Numbered from the stretch's first letter, positions 24,500-33,543 are shown. The stretch is 38,187 nucleotides of DNA from Sphingomonas sp. Y57 (GCF_001015195.1 NZ_LDES01000068.1:44349-82535), one strand, 5' to 3'. A program made the numbers and translations. Notes: generated from the sequence alone by a model not told the origin.

Positions 24500-25138
24500 A
24501 TGATGGACGATCAGGAACCCGAAGCCCCTTGCGCCGCGCACGTCGCCGAGCTCGACACGCTCTATCCGCCGCCGGCTGAGCTGATCGGCAAGGCGATCAC
24601 CGACCACCTCACCGACTTCCACCTCGCCTATCTGAAGGTCGCGACCTTCTTCTGCCTGGCGACCGTCAGCGAGAAAGGCCTCGACGTATCGCCGCGCGGC
24701 GGCCCCGCGGGATGCGTCCACGCGCTCGACCGCAAGCGGATCGCCTTTGCCGACTGGCCGGGCAACAACCGCATCGAATCAATGCGCAACATCCAGAGCG
24801 ACGACCGGGTGGCGACGATCTTCATCTTCCCGGGGCTGGAGATATTCATGCGCATCAACGGCCGCAGCATGATCAGCGTCGACCCCGCGCTGCTGCGGCA
24901 GGTGGCCGAGGGCAATCGCATCCCCAGGACCGCGATGGTCATCACGGTCGAGGAGGTGATCTTCCACTGCGGCCGCGCCGTGAACCGCGCCAGGCTCTGG
25001 GAGCCGGATTCGCGGATCGACAGGCGCTCGCTGCCCAGCGCGGGCCAGATGATGATCGCGCTCGGCAAGCTGTCCGACGTCACGGCCGATGATCTCGACG
25101 CCCACTATGATCACGGGATGAAGAACGACCTCTATTGA
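24500..25138 (+). CDS. FMN-dependent PPOX-family flavoprotein (MSMEG_1061-like)
   Basis: A 212-residue protein of the pyridoxamine-5-phosphate-oxidase-like split-barrel group. FFCLATVSEKGLDVSPRGG forms the first strands and flavin site, followed by IAFADWPGNNRIESMRNI, VATIFIFPG and MRINGRS, and VIFHCGRAVNRARLW near the end. The pattern is that of the MSMEG_1061-type family, some of which use FMN or F420 to reduce small compounds. I start it at the ATG of 24500 behind GGAGGAG; a GTG three bases earlier or an ATG three later is also possible. It lies in the HyuA-DUF917 operon, so a redox step on the same pathway is likely. Confidence 0.85.
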   Translation: MMDDQEPEAPCAAHVAELDTLYPPPAELIGKAITDHLTDFHLAYLKVATFFCLATVSEKGLDVSPRGGPAGCVHALDRKRIAFADWPGNNRIESMRNIQSDDRVATIFIFPGLEIFMRINGRSMISVDPALLRQVAEGNRIPRTAMVITVEEVIFHCGRAVNRARLWEPDSRIDRRSLPSAGQMMIALGKLSDVTADDLDAHYDHGMKNDLY

Positions 25139-25177
25139 AGTCCTTATTCGATCCCGACAACCGAGGAGAGTACCGCC

Positions 25178-25576
25178 ATGACGGCCGCCGAAGCCAATCG
25201 CCAGCGCTTCACCCAGATGTATGTCGACGCCTACCGGGGCGACTTCGCGTTGATCCGGGAGATCATGTCGCCCGCCTTCGTCTGCCGCAATCCGCTGCAA
25301 CCGACGGAGGGCGTCGACGCACTCGTCAGGCTTCTCCAGTCGCAGATCGACGCCTTCGAGGATCTGGAATTCAAGGTTCGCCACTCCTTCGCCAGCGAGG
25401 ATGGCTTCGGCATAGCCTATATCATCAGCGGCCGGCATATCGGGCCGATCTTCGGGGTGCAGCCGAGCGGCCAACGGTTCGAGGTTGCCGGCGTCAGCAT
25501 CCACGAGATCGTCGACGGATACAGCATGGACGTCTACTCGAGTGCCAACTTCATCGAGGTCCTCACGAACGCCTGA
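25178..25576 (+). CDS. SnoaL-like polyketide-cyclase-type protein
   Basis: A 132-residue SnoaL-like protein, the closest in this window to the classic family: NRQRFTQMYVDAYRGDF as the first helix, IMSPAFVCRNPLQPTEGVDAL, a central SQIDAFEDLEFKV strand, SGRHIGPIFGVQPSG, and VAGVSIHEIVDGY as the last strands. The ATG follows GAGGAGAG. It is last in the operon from 21779 and is followed by a hairpin terminator. Aldol cyclase, hydrolase and epoxide-hydrolase roles are known in the family; none can be chosen here. Confidence 0.85.
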   Translation: MTAAEANRQRFTQMYVDAYRGDFALIREIMSPAFVCRNPLQPTEGVDALVRLLQSQIDAFEDLEFKVRHSFASEDGFGIAYIISGRHIGPIFGVQPSGQRFEVAGVSIHEIVDGYSMDVYSSANFIEVLTNA

Positions 25577-25580
25577 AAGT

Positions 25581-25601
25581 GCCCGGCCGGATGGGCCGGG
25601 C
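25581..25601. terminator. hairpin terminator closing region 1
   Basis: An 8-bp GC stem (GCCCGGCC/GGCCGGGC) with a five-base loop lies between the convergent SnoaL-like gene and the M24 peptidase gene. There is no clear T run. It marks the end of the stretch that carries tandem-box promoters. Confidence 0.65.
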
Positions 25602-25618
25602 GTCCCGGCGTCCCTGCC

Positions 25619-26785
25619 TCACCAGGCTATGACCGGCAGCTCGGGCGGGCCGCGCCGCGACAGAAGTTCGGCCCCATCCTCGGTGATGACCAGATTCTCT
25701 TCATGAACCATCACCAGCCCGTCGCCATAGGCGATGCCAGGCTCGATCGTCAGGACCATGCCGGGTTCAAGCAACGTATCATCATGTGCTGCATTGGACG
25801 GCCATTCGGTCAGCGTGAGGCCGAGGCCGTGCCCGTAGCGCCCCTGTGTGGCGGGTTTGATGCCGTCGGCCTCGATGGCGTTGGCCTGGGCATGGAAGAG
25901 GTCCGATGCGCGGTTGCCCGGACGCGCGGCCGCAATGCCAGCGTCCGTGGCTCGCTGCAGCGAGCGATAGATCGACCTTGCCAGGTCGCCGGGATCGCCG
26001 ATCGCGTAGTTCCGGTCGAAGTCGCTGAAATAGCCTCCGACGTCGACGCCTGTGTCGATCGCCAGAATATCGCCTGCTTCGAGCTTCCGATCGCCGGCGC
26101 GGAGGATGATCGTCTTATACCCGCCCTGCCCCGAAGCCATGGCGAGGAACGGAACCTTGCTGGCGCCCCCGGCGATCATCGAAGCCATGAAGCGGCCGGC
26201 GACATCCTTCTCGCTGCTGCCGGGCGTGACGAATTCCGGCAAACGATCAAATGCGTCGGATGCGATGCCGCACGCACGGCGGATATAGGCGACCTCGGCG
26301 GGAGACTTGATCAGTCGCAGCTGACGGCACAGCATAGCACAATCGTCGATTTCCAGCGGTTTCAGGGCTTCGATCAGCCGAAAAACATCCGCCAGGGTCA
26401 TACCGATCCGCGATTCCGGTCCCATTTCGATCCCGACCCTGCCAAAACGGCGCGGGAGCGCCTTGGTCGTAGCGGCGACCTCGGCGGCACCTTCGTTCTC
26501 GGGGCGCGGCGACGGCCACGTCGTGAAATGCTCGACCCAGGACGAAGCACGCCAGGCATCGTCGGCACCTTGCGGCAGCACGGCCACGGGTAGTCCCTCG
26601 CGCGGTACGATCAGATAGAAAGGCCGGGTCGGGCTCGCCCACAGGTCGCTGCGATATCCCGCGAAATATTCGACGTGCTTTTCGCTGCTGACGATGATCG
26701 CATCGAGCTGTTGCTCGGCCATCAGCTGTTGCGCCCGATCGACGCGGGCTTCGAATTCGGTGACAGAAAAGCCGGTGTTGAGCAT
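25619..26785 (-). CDS. M24-family peptidase/hydrolase (Xaa-Pro/ectoine-hydrolase-like)
   Basis: A 388-residue pita-bread metallohydrolase. The N-terminal creatinase-like domain (about 1-155) opens VTEFEARVDRAQQLM. The C-terminal catalytic domain keeps all five metal ligands: Asp244 (AIDTG), Asp255 (YFSDFDR), His319 (GHGLGL), Glu348 (TIEPG) and Glu362 (VHEEN). Family members cleave Xaa-Pro peptides, creatine or the ectoine ring. Because a eutB-like, a eutC-like and an AsnC-type gene are nearby, an EutD/DoeA-like amide hydrolase is possible, but the N-terminus does not match ectoine hydrolases as I recall them. It is divergent from the dehydratase gene. Confidence 0.9.
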   Translation of the reverse strand: MLNTGFSVTEFEARVDRAQQLMAEQQLDAIIVSSEKHVEYFAGYRSDLWASPTRPFYLIVPREGLPVAVLPQGADDAWRASSWVEHFTTWPSPRPENEGAAEVAATTKALPRRFGRVGIEMGPESRIGMTLADVFRLIEALKPLEIDDCAMLCRQLRLIKSPAEVAYIRRACGIASDAFDRLPEFVTPGSSEKDVAGRFMASMIAGGASKVPFLAMASGQGGYKTIILRAGDRKLEAGDILAIDTGVDVGGYFSDFDRNYAIGDPGDLARSIYRSLQRATDAGIAAARPGNRASDLFHAQANAIEADGIKPATQGRYGHGLGLTLTEWPSNAAHDDTLLEPGMVLTIEPGIAYGDGLVMVHEENLVITEDGAELLSRRGPPELPVIAW

Positions 26786-26822
26786 GGAAACCCCTTGGAC
26801 ATTTAGCCGCGATTATTCTTTG

Positions 26823-26845
26823 AAAGGACCGAAACATTGTCCTTT
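26823..26845. promoter_or_regulatory. inverted repeat in the divergent M24/dehydratase promoter region
   Basis: AAAGGAC (26823-26829) and GTCCTTT (26839-26845) form a perfect 7-bp inverted repeat with a 9-base centre that contains most of AACATTG. It lies between the divergent starts at 26785 and 26964, in an A/T-rich stretch. A -10-like GATAAT at 26863-26868 follows. It could be an operator, with the Lrp/AsnC protein at 30648 the nearest candidate; this is inference. Confidence 0.45.
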
Positions 26846-26963
26846 TAAGCAAGGTAAATCCCGATAATATAAAATGTCGGCCTCCACGGATGCCGAAATA
26901 CAGGACAATGTTCGACGGCCGCTCGGCGAGAATGCCCACAGCGTCTGCAACCGTGAGCCGAAC

Positions 26964-27962
26964 ATGTCCGAAACCCACCTTCAAATCCCGCTCGATGCGT
27001 TCCGCGCGACCGCCGCGCGTATCGCCCCATATGTCAGCCGGACGCCGCTGGTCCCCTGGCGCAGCACGGTTCTCGATGCGCGGCTTCACCCCGGCACGGA
27101 GGTCGCGCTCAAGATGGAGTTGTTCCAGCCCACGGGCACCTTCAAGGTCCGCGGCGCGATCAGCAATATCCTCATGCTCGATGCGGATCAGCGCGCGCGC
27201 GGCATAACCACGATCAGCGGTGGCAACCACGCGATCGCCGCCGCCTATGCAGCCCGCTGCTTCGGCCTATCGGCGAAGGTCATCATGATGCCACAGGCCA
27301 ATCCTGCCCGCATCGCCGCTGCCCGGGCGCAAGGAGCGGAAGTGATCGTCGCCGAAGGGGTCGAACAGGGCTTCGGCTTGCTCGAAAGGTTCAAACAGGA
27401 GGAAGGACGTTCCTATATTCCGTCCTTTCCCAATGAGCAGGTCGTAGCCGGCACGGGCACGATCAGCCTGGAAATTCACGAACAGTGGGACGCGGTCGAC
27501 GCCATCATTGTGCCGGTCGGTGGCGGAGGGCTGATTTCGGGCCTAGCCGCCGCGTCCAAACTATTGTCACCCGGCACGCTCATCTACGGGGTCGAGCCGG
27601 AGACCGCTGGTGTCGTCGGGCGCAGCGTCGAGGCGGGTGCCCTCCAGACCATGGACAGGGCCGATACCATCGCCGACAGCCTCGCCTCGCCGATAACCAA
27701 TGCCTGCGCGGTCTCGTTCGTGTCGCGCTACGTCGATGAGGTCGTCCGTATATCCGACGATGCGATCGCAACGGCGCTGGCTTTGCTCTTTGCCGAGGCC
27801 AAGCTCGCTGTAGAGCCCGCCGGCGCGGCGGCGACCGCCGCCTTGCTGGGCCCGCTGCGCGACAGGCTCGCGGGCAAACGGGTCGTCGTCATGGCTTGCG
27901 GCGCCAATATCGACGCGGCGGGCTATTCAGACGTCCTGGCGCGCGGTGCCGCGCTTTGGTGA
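26964..27962 (+). CDS. PLP-dependent threonine/serine dehydratase-like enzyme (EutB-like)
   Basis: A 332-residue fold-type II PLP enzyme. The Schiff-base lysine is Lys61 in GTFKVRGA. The cofactor-ring loop is SGGNHAIAAAY, the phosphate-binding loop VPVGGGGLISG, and the C-terminal part has AVEPAGAAATAA. No ACT regulatory domain is present, as in serine racemase, hydroxyaspartate dehydratase and the EutB group. It would remove ammonia from, or racemise, a beta-hydroxy amino acid. I start it at 26964 (MSETHLQ); an upstream ATG at 26874 would add 30 residues with no homology-like pattern and lies at the expected transcript start. It ends four bases from the convergent cyclodeaminase gene. Confidence 0.88.
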   Translation: MSETHLQIPLDAFRATAARIAPYVSRTPLVPWRSTVLDARLHPGTEVALKMELFQPTGTFKVRGAISNILMLDADQRARGITTISGGNHAIAAAYAARCFGLSAKVIMMPQANPARIAAARAQGAEVIVAEGVEQGFGLLERFKQEEGRSYIPSFPNEQVVAGTGTISLEIHEQWDAVDAIIVPVGGGGLISGLAAASKLLSPGTLIYGVEPETAGVVGRSVEAGALQTMDRADTIADSLASPITNACAVSFVSRYVDEVVRISDDAIATALALLFAEAKLAVEPAGAAATAALLGPLRDRLAGKRVVVMACGANIDAAGYSDVLARGAALW

Positions 27963-27966
27963 GGCC

Positions 27967-28959
27967 CTAGCCGAACTGAGCCGTTTGCCCGATCCCCTGT
28001 TCGATCGCTCGCTTCAACGCATAATGGCCGGCAGCAATATCCTGGGCGGCGATGCCCAGCGACTTGTACAGGGTGATCTCAGCGTCGACCCGACGCCCCG
28101 GGAGGAGACCCGCGGCAACCTCGCCGATCTCGCCGACGATATGATCGGCGCCAATCAATCCCGCGTCGATCGCGCGCAGAAATTCGCCGGCCTGGTTGAG
28201 GGTAGATTCGCGATAATCGACGAAGAAGCGCGCCTTGGCCACCAACGGTCCGTCGATCTCCGCGGTGCTGGGGATGCTCGATCCGACTATGTTGAGATGC
28301 ACGCCCGGACCGATCCAATCGCCGGCCAGGATCGGCTCGGCCGCATGGGTGGTCGTGCAGACGATATCGGCACCGGCGACGGCGGCGGGCACCTGTTCGA
28401 CGGCACGGAACACTGCATCATATTGCTGCCCGAAGTGGCGGGCGAACGCCTCTGCCTTTTCGGGGCTGCGGCCCCAGACGCGAACCTCGTCGATCGGCCG
28501 CACCGCGAGCATCGCGGCGACATGGTGACGCGCCTGTTCGCCCGTGCCCAGTATGGCGAGGGTCGAGGAAGCCGGCCGCGCCAGCAGCCGGGTCGCGAGG
28601 CCGCTCGCCGCTGCCGTACGGATTGCTGTCACTTCGGCGGCATCGAGCAGGCCGACCGGATAGCCATGGCCGGTTTCGAAAAGGATCAGCATTCCCAGAT
28701 GCGATGAATGCTCGGTCCCGGCGTTGCGGGGGAAGATGCTGTTGAGCTTGATCGCGAACATATCAGCCGTCGCGAGATAGCCCGTCATCATGCCGAGCAT
28801 GCCGATATCGCCGGGCATCTTCATAAGGCTGCGCAAGGGCAGCACCGCCTTGCCGTCCGATACCGCCGTCATCGTGGCTTCCATCAGATCGATGCATTCG
28901 GCCATCGGCAGCAGCCGGCGAATCTCCTCGCCTGACAGGATCCGTAACTCAACGCTCAT
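27967..28959 (-). CDS. ornithine cyclodeaminase/mu-crystallin-family protein (EutC-like)
   Basis: A 330-residue OCD/mu-crystallin-family protein. The N-terminal dimerisation part includes MFAIKLNSIFPRN, where the substrate lysine lies. It is followed by GLLDAAEVTAIRTAAASG, the NAD-binding LAILGTGEQARHH, and VNIVGSS with DGPLVAKARFFVD. Members are cyclodeaminases, imine reductases or alanine dehydrogenases; EutC of ectoine loci also belongs here. The ATG at 28959 follows GGGGGGA; a TTG just before is less likely. It lies 21 bases downstream of the POT carrier gene on the same strand, so the two form an operon. Confidence 0.9.
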   Translation of the reverse strand: MSVELRILSGEEIRRLLPMAECIDLMEATMTAVSDGKAVLPLRSLMKMPGDIGMLGMMTGYLATADMFAIKLNSIFPRNAGTEHSSHLGMLILFETGHGYPVGLLDAAEVTAIRTAAASGLATRLLARPASSTLAILGTGEQARHHVAAMLAVRPIDEVRVWGRSPEKAEAFARHFGQQYDAVFRAVEQVPAAVAGADIVCTTTHAAEPILAGDWIGPGVHLNIVGSSIPSTAEIDGPLVAKARFFVDYRESTLNQAGEFLRAIDAGLIGADHIVGEIGEVAAGLLPGRRVDAEITLYKSLGIAAQDIAAGHYALKRAIEQGIGQTAQFG

Positions 28960-28980
28960 CAAATCCCCCCGAAAACTCGA

Positions 28981-30516
28981 TCATTCCGGCCGGACCAGTC
29001 GGGCGATGAACGGTGCGGAGACCATCATCGCCACGCCCGCGACCACGCCGACCGCTGCCATCCCCAGGAACCGCCCCGGCATCTCGGCCATGCCCGCCGA
29101 CCCGATCCAGCCGCCGAGCATGCCTGCGGCCAGGCTGCCTGCGGCGGTCGCAAGGAACCACATCCCCATCATCTGCCCGCCATAATTGCGCGGCGACAGC
29201 TTGGTCATCGCCGACAGGCCGATCGGGCTGATGCACAATTCGGCGACGGTCTGCATGAGATATACCGTCATCAGCCATCCGGGCGCCGCCTTGGCCCCAA
29301 GGGCCAGGCTGAGCGACACGGCGACGGCCATCACCACGAAACTCAGGCCGAACAACATCAGCGAAACGCCGAACTTTACCGGAGTCGAAGGGTCGAGGCC
29401 GCGTCCGGCGAGCTTGACCCACATGGCCGCGAATATCGGGGACAGGAGCAGGACGAACAGGGGCGAGATCGACTGATACCAGGTGGTGGGATGCTGGCCC
29501 GCCGCGAACAATCCTCCGAACAGGCTGCGATCGGTGAAGTCGCGCGCGAACAGGTTCATCGTCGACCCGGCTTGCTCGAGCCCGGCGGTGAACAATATCA
29601 CGCAAAGGCAAAGGATCATGATGACGACGACATTGCGTCGCTCCACTTCGGCCAGCCTGGCACCAAGCAGCAGATAGATGAAATAGCCGATGAAGACGGT
29701 GCCGATCATGGCGCCGAAGCCTGTCGCCACCTGGTCCAGGGATATGGCGGCGCGGGCCAGGGCCAGTGCGATCAACGGCGCGGCAATGCCTGTGGCAACC
29801 ACTATCCCCCAGCATCGACGGCGCAGGCGGGCATCGGTGATGCCGCGGCGCGTCCCGATACCCGTGAGCCGTTGGCGCGCGCGCGAAAAGCGCAGCGTGC
29901 CGAACAACATGGCGATCCCGCTGATCGCGAAGCCCCAGCGATAGCCCAGATTCTCACCGACCGTGCCGGCGACGAGCGGCGCCGTGAAGGCGCCGAGATA
30001 AATGCCGAAATAGAATATGGAGAAGCCGGCGTCGCGTCGCGCCGGGCTGTTGCCGTCATAGAGCGCGCCCACCATCACGCTGACGTTCGGCTTGAGCAGC
30101 CCGACGCCGGTCGCGATCGCCGCGAGGCCCAGCACGAAGAGCGGCAGGCCGGCTGGTATCGAAGCGACGAGATTGCCGACGCCGATCAGGACGCCGCCCC
30201 ACAGCACTGCAGGCTGCTGGCCGATCAACTTGTCGGCCAGCCAGCCGCCCGGCAGCGAGAGCAGATAGACCGATGCCGTGAAAAGCCCGTAGATCGCCGC
30301 CGCGGTCGTCACCTCGAAGCCCAGGCCGCCAGCAGCGAGCGGCGTCGTCATGAAGAGGATGAGCAGCGCCCGCATGCCATAGAAGCTGAAGCGCTCCCAT
30401 GCTTCCACCGAGAAGAGGGCAAGCAGACCGGAGGGATGCCCGGCCCATCCACGCCTGGCCACCGGCGGGGCGATCGCCGCCCCGTCTTCCGCGCCGATCG
30501 CCCCCATCCACGACAC
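28981..30516 (-). CDS. POT/PTR2-family peptide transporter
   Basis: A 511-residue proton-dependent oligopeptide transporter. The diagnostic first-helix ExxERFxxYG is present as EAWERFSFYGMRALL, followed by LSLPGGWLADKLIGQQ (helices 2-3) and IFYFGIYLGAF for the FYxxINxG region of helix 5. Later segments include WLMTVYLMQTVAELCISPIGLS. It should import di- or tripeptides or peptide-like compounds with protons. It starts at a GTG at 30516 or an ATG nine bases later. It is divergent from the Lrp/AsnC gene, a layout often seen with the regulated target. Confidence 0.93.
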   Translation of the reverse strand: MSWMGAIGAEDGAAIAPPVARRGWAGHPSGLLALFSVEAWERFSFYGMRALLILFMTTPLAAGGLGFEVTTAAAIYGLFTASVYLLSLPGGWLADKLIGQQPAVLWGGVLIGVGNLVASIPAGLPLFVLGLAAIATGVGLLKPNVSVMVGALYDGNSPARRDAGFSIFYFGIYLGAFTAPLVAGTVGENLGYRWGFAISGIAMLFGTLRFSRARQRLTGIGTRRGITDARLRRRCWGIVVATGIAAPLIALALARAAISLDQVATGFGAMIGTVFIGYFIYLLLGARLAEVERRNVVVIMILCLCVILFTAGLEQAGSTMNLFARDFTDRSLFGGLFAAGQHPTTWYQSISPLFVLLLSPIFAAMWVKLAGRGLDPSTPVKFGVSLMLFGLSFVVMAVAVSLSLALGAKAAPGWLMTVYLMQTVAELCISPIGLSAMTKLSPRNYGGQMMGMWFLATAAGSLAAGMLGGWIGSAGMAEMPGRFLGMAAVGVVAGVAMMVSAPFIARLVRPE

Positions 30517-30647
30517 CCCCGTTTGTCCCTGTCAGCCTCGTTTCAATCTAGTCCCAGGCCGGCAGAACATTGGACCAAAAATCTGCGTATTGCCTTGGGA
30601 TCGGCGAACAATCATCCTGCGAAATCCCCAACAGGAGAACTTCTGCC

Positions 30648-31100
30648 ATGCTCGATAGAACCGACAAGGCCATTCTGCGCATATTGGAGAGTAACGGAAG
30701 AACGTCGTTCAACGCTCTTTCGGAAAAGATCAACCTGTCGAAGACGCCGAGTTGGACCCGGGTTCAGACGCTGGAGCGCGACAAGGTCATTACCGGTTAT
30801 CGCGCGGTGCTCTCGCCGGAAAAGCTCGGTCTTCATCTCCAGGCCTATGTCCAGGCTCGGGTCGCGTCGGACAAGCAGCGCTTGTTCGAGGAAGCGGTCA
30901 ACCGCAACGGTTCCATTCTTCAGTGCCATGCCACGACCGGCGAGGCGGACTATATATTGCATGTGCTGGTTCCGGACGTGGCAGCGCTGGACGAGCTGCT
31001 GAGAATCCAGATCGCGTCGATGCCGGGCGTGAAAGGCGTTTTCACCGTGGTCTGCCTGCGTGAGATCAAGACTGCCGGTCTGATCACCGACTGCCTCTGA
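30648..31100 (+). CDS. Lrp/AsnC-family transcriptional regulator
   Basis: A 150-residue Lrp/AsnC protein. The N-terminal helix-turn-helix spans about residues 4-52 (LDRTDKAILRILESNGR, then SEKINLSKTPSWTRVQTLE). The C-terminal ligand-binding RAM domain has TTGEADYILHVLVPD and ends in MPGVKGVFTVVCLREIK. The ATG at 30648 is chosen for its CAGGAGAAC ribosome site; the frame runs 78 bases further upstream without family sequence. It stands between the divergent POT gene and the third TonB receptor and is the only regulator in region 2, so it probably controls those units in response to an amino-acid-like ligand. Confidence 0.93.
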   Translation: MLDRTDKAILRILESNGRTSFNALSEKINLSKTPSWTRVQTLERDKVITGYRAVLSPEKLGLHLQAYVQARVASDKQRLFEEAVNRNGSILQCHATTGEADYILHVLVPDVAALDELLRIQIASMPGVKGVFTVVCLREIKTAGLITDCL

Positions 31101-31337
31101 CCTCCCGGAAGCCATCACTCCTGATCTACCAGAATCTGTATTGGCAGAACGATCGTCGTACTATCGCGGAGATCTGGGAATTATATTTTCCGGACTCTCA
31201 TCCGCCCTGCCAATTCGCGAACAATGTTTGCCGGGGCTGCCCCCATCATCAGCACCACAACAATAAACAGAGGATCCGCTGGCATCGACGAGAAACTCGC
31301 CGTGGAAGATGGCGGTCATAAAGGGAGCGTGGGGACT

Positions 31338-33527
31338 ATGACGATCGGGAGAAGAAACAGGTGGGTCCTTATGACGGCCCTGGCGTCGACGGGGTTGTCG
31401 GCGCAGGCCGCGGTCGCCCAGGACGTGGACGGGGATATCGTCGTAACCGCCCTGAAGCGGGAGCAATCAATCCAGGACGTTCCCGTCGCCGTCTCGGCGA
31501 TCAGCGGTGAGCAGCTCAAGACCGCAGGCTTCCAGAGTCTCCAAGACATCGCCAGCCGCGTCCCCAGCTTGCAGGTCCAGGACAATGGTATCGTCGCCCG
31601 CTTCAGCATGCGCGGCATCAACCTCAACTCCATCTCGGACGCATCGGAATCACCGATCCAGGTGGTGTTCGACGGCACAGCGATGGGCTCATCCTCCAAT
31701 TTCTCCGCAACCCTGTTCGACATCGATCGTATCGAGGTTCTGCGCGGCCCCCAGGGAACGCTCTACGGACGCAACGCGACCGGCGGCCTCGTCAGCATCA
31801 GCAGCAAGCGCCCGACTGATAGCTTCGAGGGCTATGCGAGCGGCCAATATGGCAATTTCGACCGCCGCATATTCGAAGGCGCAGTCGGCGGCGCGCTGGC
31901 CGAGGGCGTTCGTTTCCGGGCCTCGGTGAAATCCGACACCGATCACGGCATTCAGCGCAATCTCGTCGACGGCTCGAAATGGTGGAAGACCGACATGTAT
32001 GCCGCCCGAGTCCAGCTGGGCGTTGACCTGTCGGATCGCGGCGACCTGCTCCTGCGCGCCTACGGCACCGAAACCGACGGCGTCGGCCCGGGCTACGGCC
32101 TGTTCGGGAACCGCGTTCCCGGCAGCCTGGCCACGGCCTGCTCGGTCGCAGATACCGTTGCCGGCGATTGCGTCACCCAGCGCGGTATCGGCGGCACCAA
32201 CAAGGTGACCAGCTTCATCAGCAGCAATCGGCCACTGGCAATGCACCGCAGCGGCTGGGGCGGTTCGGCGGAGTTGAACTGGAAGCTCGACGACGCGATC
32301 AAGATCTTCTCGCTGACCTCCTATGACAGGCTGAAGAAGTCACGCCGCGAGGATGCCGATGGTTCGACTGAGGCCGGCAATACGATCGGATCGGGCAACG
32401 ACTACCGGCAATTCAGCCAGGAGCTCCGTCTCCAGGGCAAGGGCGATACGCTGAACTGGACGGTCGGCCTTTTCTACTTCTGGTCGAAAGCGCATGTCAC
32501 CTCGGACTTCGGCTTCTTCCCCGCCCCGCAGGGTGATCTCGGCTACTCGAACGTCCGGACGAAGTCCTTCGCGGCGTTCGCCGACGGCACCTATGCCCTC
32601 TCACCGCAGATCAACCTGACCTTGGGCGGCCGGTTCACCCATGAAAAGAAGCGGCACGACGGACTGAACCTCGCCCCGCTGGTGATCCCGTTCGTCAACC
32701 CGAAGGTCAGCGTGCCGTTCGACTTCAGTTCGAAGAACGACGTTTTTACCTGGCGTGCCGTGCTGGATTATCATCCGAGCGACGCGGTGATGACCTATGC
32801 GAGCGTTTCGACAGGCTTCAAGGCGCCTGGTTTCCAGACCCAGTATATATTCAGCACGGATCCCTTCGCGGCGGCGCCGTCCCGGAAGGAGAAGGTGTCC
32901 ACATATGAGGTCGGCTTCAAGAGCAGCTGGCTCGACAAGAAGCTGACCTTCAACAGCGCGGCCTATTACAGCGACTATCGCGGCCTCCAGCAGGTGCTGA
33001 CCGTGCCTACCCCCATCGGCGTGAACACGCCGGTGCTGACCAATGTGAAGAAGGCGGAGCTTTACGGCGTCGAGGCCGATCTTCGCGCGGTACCGAACGA
33101 ATATTTCGATCTCACCGCCGGGGGTGCCTATCTTCACACCGAGATCAAGGATCCCGGCACGGCCTTCGATGGCCATGTCGTCTCGGCGGCACCGAAATAT
33201 ACCTTCTCGCTGACCAGCCGCGCGCATCTGCCGCTCGGTGACGAAGGCAAGGCGACCTTTCAGGCCACCTATCGCTGGCAGAGCCGCACCTATTTCAACC
33301 TGACCCAAAGCAAGCTGCAGGGCTTCGGCTCCTATGGCGTGCTCGATCTGCGCATGATCGTCCAGCCGCCGCAGTTTCCGAACCTGTCCTTGGAAGCGTT
33401 CGCGAACAACGCGCTTAACAAGAAATACTGGGTCCATGCCTTCGGCTCGGGTGCGATCGGGGGCGGCACCGTGGCGATCTGGGGCCAGCCGCGCATGTAT
33501 GGTCTCAAGGCAACTATAAACTTCTGA
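31338..33527 (+). CDS. TonB-dependent outer-membrane receptor (third)
   Basis: A 729-residue TonB-dependent receptor with a short signal peptide (ending near QAAVAQDV), a TonB-box-like DIVVTALKR, plug motifs (DVPVAVSAIS, FSMRGIN, IEVLRGPQGTLYGRNATGG) and a barrel ending in KATINF. It is of the pseudo-CirA/FecA type common in sphingomonads and clearly different from the other two receptors (plug and barrel motifs differ). I start it at 31338; a longer frame to 31224 lacks a signal-like beginning. It is likely the outer-membrane entry for the compound handled by region 2. A hairpin terminator follows. Confidence 0.94.
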   Translation: MTIGRRNRWVLMTALASTGLSAQAAVAQDVDGDIVVTALKREQSIQDVPVAVSAISGEQLKTAGFQSLQDIASRVPSLQVQDNGIVARFSMRGINLNSISDASESPIQVVFDGTAMGSSSNFSATLFDIDRIEVLRGPQGTLYGRNATGGLVSISSKRPTDSFEGYASGQYGNFDRRIFEGAVGGALAEGVRFRASVKSDTDHGIQRNLVDGSKWWKTDMYAARVQLGVDLSDRGDLLLRAYGTETDGVGPGYGLFGNRVPGSLATACSVADTVAGDCVTQRGIGGTNKVTSFISSNRPLAMHRSGWGGSAELNWKLDDAIKIFSLTSYDRLKKSRREDADGSTEAGNTIGSGNDYRQFSQELRLQGKGDTLNWTVGLFYFWSKAHVTSDFGFFPAPQGDLGYSNVRTKSFAAFADGTYALSPQINLTLGGRFTHEKKRHDGLNLAPLVIPFVNPKVSVPFDFSSKNDVFTWRAVLDYHPSDAVMTYASVSTGFKAPGFQTQYIFSTDPFAAAPSRKEKVSTYEVGFKSSWLDKKLTFNSAAYYSDYRGLQQVLTVPTPIGVNTPVLTNVKKAELYGVEADLRAVPNEYFDLTAGGAYLHTEIKDPGTAFDGHVVSAAPKYTFSLTSRAHLPLGDEGKATFQATYRWQSRTYFNLTQSKLQGFGSYGVLDLRMIVQPPQFPNLSLEAFANNALNKKYWVHAFGSGAIGGGTVAIWGQPRMYGLKATINF

Positions 33528-33543
33528 TCGCGGCGGCGCACGC

